A DNA stretch of 64,000 nt from Bacillus sp. ISL-34 (GTDB taxonomy: Bacteria; Bacillota; Bacilli; Bacillales; DSM-1321): assembly GCF_018613325.1 (NCBI RefSeq), contig NZ_JAGGQJ010000033.1, positions 1 through 64,000 of the forward strand, given 5' to 3'. The notes under the pieces are model-generated. The model was given only the letters and a program-made list of their open reading frames with translations. It did no database searches and was not told the DNA's origin. Below, one piece after another: positions 61,994 to 64,000 of the stretch (its first letter is position 1; every line of letters starts with the position of its first letter). The translations under genes and the position numbers were made by a program.

Positions 61994-63133
61994 ATGACAG
62001 AAGATATGAACCAGGTAGAAGTGAACAATTACAAAGTTGGGGATCAAGTTAAAGCAACCGTTTCAAAGGTGGAAGAAAAACAGGTCATTGTCGATGTGGA
62101 AAACAGCAATATTGATGGAATCATACCAATCAGTGAGCTTTCAAGCCTGCATGTCGAAAAGGCGTCAGATGCCGTTTCGGAAGGTGATGCATTGGAGCTG
62201 GAAGTCATTAAAGTCGAAGAAGAAGCTCTCATTCTATCAAAACGTAAAATTGACGCTCTTAAAGCATGGGATGACCTGGAATTGAAATTTGAAAATGGAG
62301 ACGTATTTGAGGCTGAAGTTAAAGATGTCGTCAAAGGCGGGCTTGTTGTAGATCTAGGCGTACGTGGTTTTGTTCCGGCTTCTCTAGTAGAAGACTATTT
62401 CGTTGAAGACTTTTCTGATTACAAAAACAAAACTTTAACATTCAAGATCGTTGAGCTTGAGAAAGACAAGAATCGCTTAATCCTCTCGCATCGGGCAGTC
62501 GTCCAAGACCAAAAGGAAAAGCAAAAAGCAAACGTTTTGGATAAGATTGAAAGCGGGCAAGTGCTTGAGGGCGTGGTCCAAAGGATTACCGATTTTGGTG
62601 CATTCGTGGATATTGGAGGCGTAGACGGCCTTGTCCACATTTCCCAGCTTTCCCATCAGCATGTCGACAAGGCATCCGATGTCGTTTCCGAAGGGGATAA
62701 AGTGCAAGTTAAAGTACTATCCATCGATCGTGATAATGAAAGGATCTCACTTTCCATTAAGGATACCCTTCCGGGACCTTGGGCAGGCATTTCAGAAAAA
62801 GCTGCCAAAGGCTCTACACTGGAAGGTATCGTCAAACGCCTTGTTTCTTTCGGTGCATTCGTGGAGATTTTTCCAGGGGTAGAAGGGCTTGTCCATATTT
62901 CACAGATTTCCCACAAGCATATTGCCACACCGCAAGAAGTGCTTAAAGAAGGCCAGTCTGTCGAAGTGAAAGTGCTGGAAGTCAATGAAACGGATCAACG
63001 CCTTTCATTGAGCATTAAGGAACTTGAAGAACCTCAAGCCAATTACAACACATCGGATTATGAGATCCCTGAAGAATCGAAGGGCTTTCAGCTAGGTGAA
63101 ATGATCGGTGATCAATTGAAAAAACTAAAATAA
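61994..63133 (+). CDS. ypfD: S1 RNA-binding domain protein (30S ribosomal protein S1 homologue, YpfD)
   Basis: 379 residues with four S1 domains starting near residues 15, 100, 185 and 272; [33 protein letters not shown] and [34 protein letters not shown] are the typical last two. It is the Firmicutes counterpart of ribosomal protein S1 (B. subtilis YpfD), shorter than the six-domain enterobacterial protein. AAGGAGGAG precedes ATG 61994; the open frame begins earlier at 61937. Located before fni as in B. subtilis. Confidence 0.93.
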   Translation: MTEDMNQVEVNNYKVGDQVKATVSKVEEKQVIVDVENSNIDGIIPISELSSLHVEKASDAVSEGDALELEVIKVEEEALILSKRKIDALKAWDDLELKFENGDVFEAEVKDVVKGGLVVDLGVRGFVPASLVEDYFVEDFSDYKNKTLTFKIVELEKDKNRLILSHRAVVQDQKEKQKANVLDKIESGQVLEGVVQRITDFGAFVDIGGVDGLVHISQLSHQHVDKASDVVSEGDKVQVKVLSIDRDNERISLSIKDTLPGPWAGISEKAAKGSTLEGIVKRLVSFGAFVEIFPGVEGLVHISQISHKHIATPQEVLKEGQSVEVKVLEVNETDQRLSLSIKELEEPQANYNTSDYEIPEESKGFQLGEMIGDQLKKLK

Positions 63134-63146
63134 GATAATAATGGTG

Positions 63147-64000
63147 ATGGCCTTGGAGAGAAAACAACGAAAATTAGATCATATAGAATTTGCGCTAAAG
63201 ACAGGGCAGCAGTATAAAACCGGACTAGAAGATATTTCGTTTATTCACCAAAGCTTACCAGGTATTTCCTTGAATAATGTGAACCTTACAGCAGAAGTTG
63301 GCGGACTTGTATTAAGTTCGCCAATTTTTATAAATGCGATGACCGGAGGCGGAGGCCCTGAAACCGAAAAATTGAATGGTGACCTAGCCATTGCTGCACG
63401 GGAAACAGGAATCGCCATGGCTGTTGGATCTCAAATGGCAGCCATCAAGGATTCTAGCCAGCAAGCTTCTTTTAAAGTTGTAAGGCAGGAAAATCCTGAT
63501 GGTGTGTTGATTGGTAATCTCGGTGGTGAAGCAACAGTCGAACAGGCTAAGCGGGCCAGCGAAATGATCGGGGCAAATGCCCTTCAGATTCATATCAATG
63601 TAATTCAAGAATTGACGATGCCTGAAGGGGACAGGGATTTTGCGGGTACCCTTTCGAGAATAGAAGAAATCAACAGAACGATCGGAATTCCTGTCATCGT
63701 AAAAGAGGTTGGATTCGGGATGAGTATGGAAACGGTGCAGCAATTACATTCTGTAGGTGTTTCGATCATTGATGTAGGAGGGTTTGGCGGAACGAATTTT
63801 GCTAAAATCGAAAATGAGAGACGCGCGAAAATACTCGGATATTTCAATGAATGGGGCATACCTACGGCCGCTTCGATTGTTGAAGCAGTTAATGTTTCAC
63901 CACAGCTATCAGTCATTGGATCAGGTGGCATTCAAAGTCCTTTGGAAATTACAAAAAGTCTGGCATTAGGAGCGAAAGGTGTCGGATTGGCCGGACATTT
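63147..64000 (+). CDS. fni: Isopentenyl-diphosphate delta-isomerase type 2 (incomplete at window end)
   Basis: At least 284 residues are seen; the gene runs past the window edge. FMN-binding barrel motifs: [79 protein letters not shown] and [28 protein letters not shown]. It interconverts IPP and DMAPP for isoprenoid synthesis using reduced FMN. The start is unsure: ATG 63141, ATG 63147 or TTG 63153, none with a strong ribosome binding site. It follows ypfD by 13 bp or less than 20 bp. Confidence 0.93.
   Translation, partial: MALERKQRKLDHIEFALKTGQQYKTGLEDISFIHQSLPGISLNNVNLTAEVGGLVLSSPIFINAMTGGGGPETEKLNGDLAIAARETGIAMAVGSQMAAIKDSSQQASFKVVRQENPDGVLIGNLGGEATVEQAKRASEMIGANALQIHINVIQELTMPEGDRDFAGTLSRIEEINRTIGIPVIVKEVGFGMSMETVQQLHSVGVSIIDVGGFGGTNFAKIENERRAKILGYFNEWGIPTAASIVEAVNVSPQLSVIGSGGIQSPLEITKSLALGAKGVGLAGH

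Overview
The window looks like a chromosomal stretch of a spore-forming Bacillaceae bacterium of moderate to low G+C content. Gene order follows the nudF-spoIIM-fur ... spoIIA ... scpAB ... resABCDE ... recQ ... gudB ... cmk-ypfD-fni region of Bacillus subtilis almost gene for gene, but many proteins are too diverged for that species. A Peribacillus/Bacillus simplex-type organism is my guess; it rests on synteny and general appearance only. I saw no rRNA, tRNA, CRISPR array, prophage or transposase gene.

Layout, left to right. (1) 1-7000: ohr behind an OhrR-type operator, an aldo/keto reductase, an mciZ-like 53-codon cell-division inhibitor gene, nudF, an EndoQ-type endonuclease, a GNAT acetyltransferase, spoIIM, fur, yqzK and xerD. 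(2) 7100-10700: the nucleoside salvage operon deoB-pupG-pdp behind a promoter with a cre-like site. (3) 10800-19000: forespore genes dacF, spoIIAA-spoIIAB-sigF, then an inserted purine permease and a GC-rich repeat, then a reduced spoVA cluster (AA, AB, AEa, AF only). (4) 19200-25800: lysA, ypuA, ribT, ypuF, a YjcZ-type peptide, scpA-scpB, an unrecognised gene and ypuI. (5) 25800-29700: an oxidative-stress island made of an iron/manganese superoxide dismutase with an N-terminal extension, ahpC under a PerR-type box, and a reductase that is a domain-permuted AhpF. (6) 29700-41500: dacB-spmA-spmB, rluB, resABC, resDE, sigX-rsiX. (7) 41500-52300: serA, an FMN riboswitch with ribU, fer behind a Fur-type box, the ypbB-recQ-ypbD-ypbE-ypbF-ypbG group, a CarH-like B12-binding MerR regulator and mecB. 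(8) 52400-64000: gudB, ypdA, an asparaginase, prsW, sleB-ypeB, a frameshifted PilZ gene (ypfA/motI), ypfB, cmk, plsC, an S1-domain protein and the start of fni, which runs off the window.

Several developmental programmes meet here. Sigma-H, sigma-F, sigma-E and sigma-G type promoter motifs can be read upstream of spoIIAA, dacF, spoIIM/dacB/mciZ and spoVAA. Redox and metal regulators (OhrR, PerR, Fur) have plausible operators at ohr, ahpC and fer, and fur itself lies in the window.

The most unusual points are: the MciZ homologue; the spoVA cluster missing AC, AD and AEb; a permeaseand-repeat block lying between sigF and spoVAA with a duplicated terminator hairpin; the permuted AhpF; the CarH signature residues in a regulator with no carotenoid genes nearby; two leaders (ypbF and mecB) whose ribosome binding sites lie inside strong inverted repeats; and a PilZ gene broken by two single-base frameshifts. 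I found no convincing wholly new multi-gene system; the region is mostly conserved core genome with local innovations.
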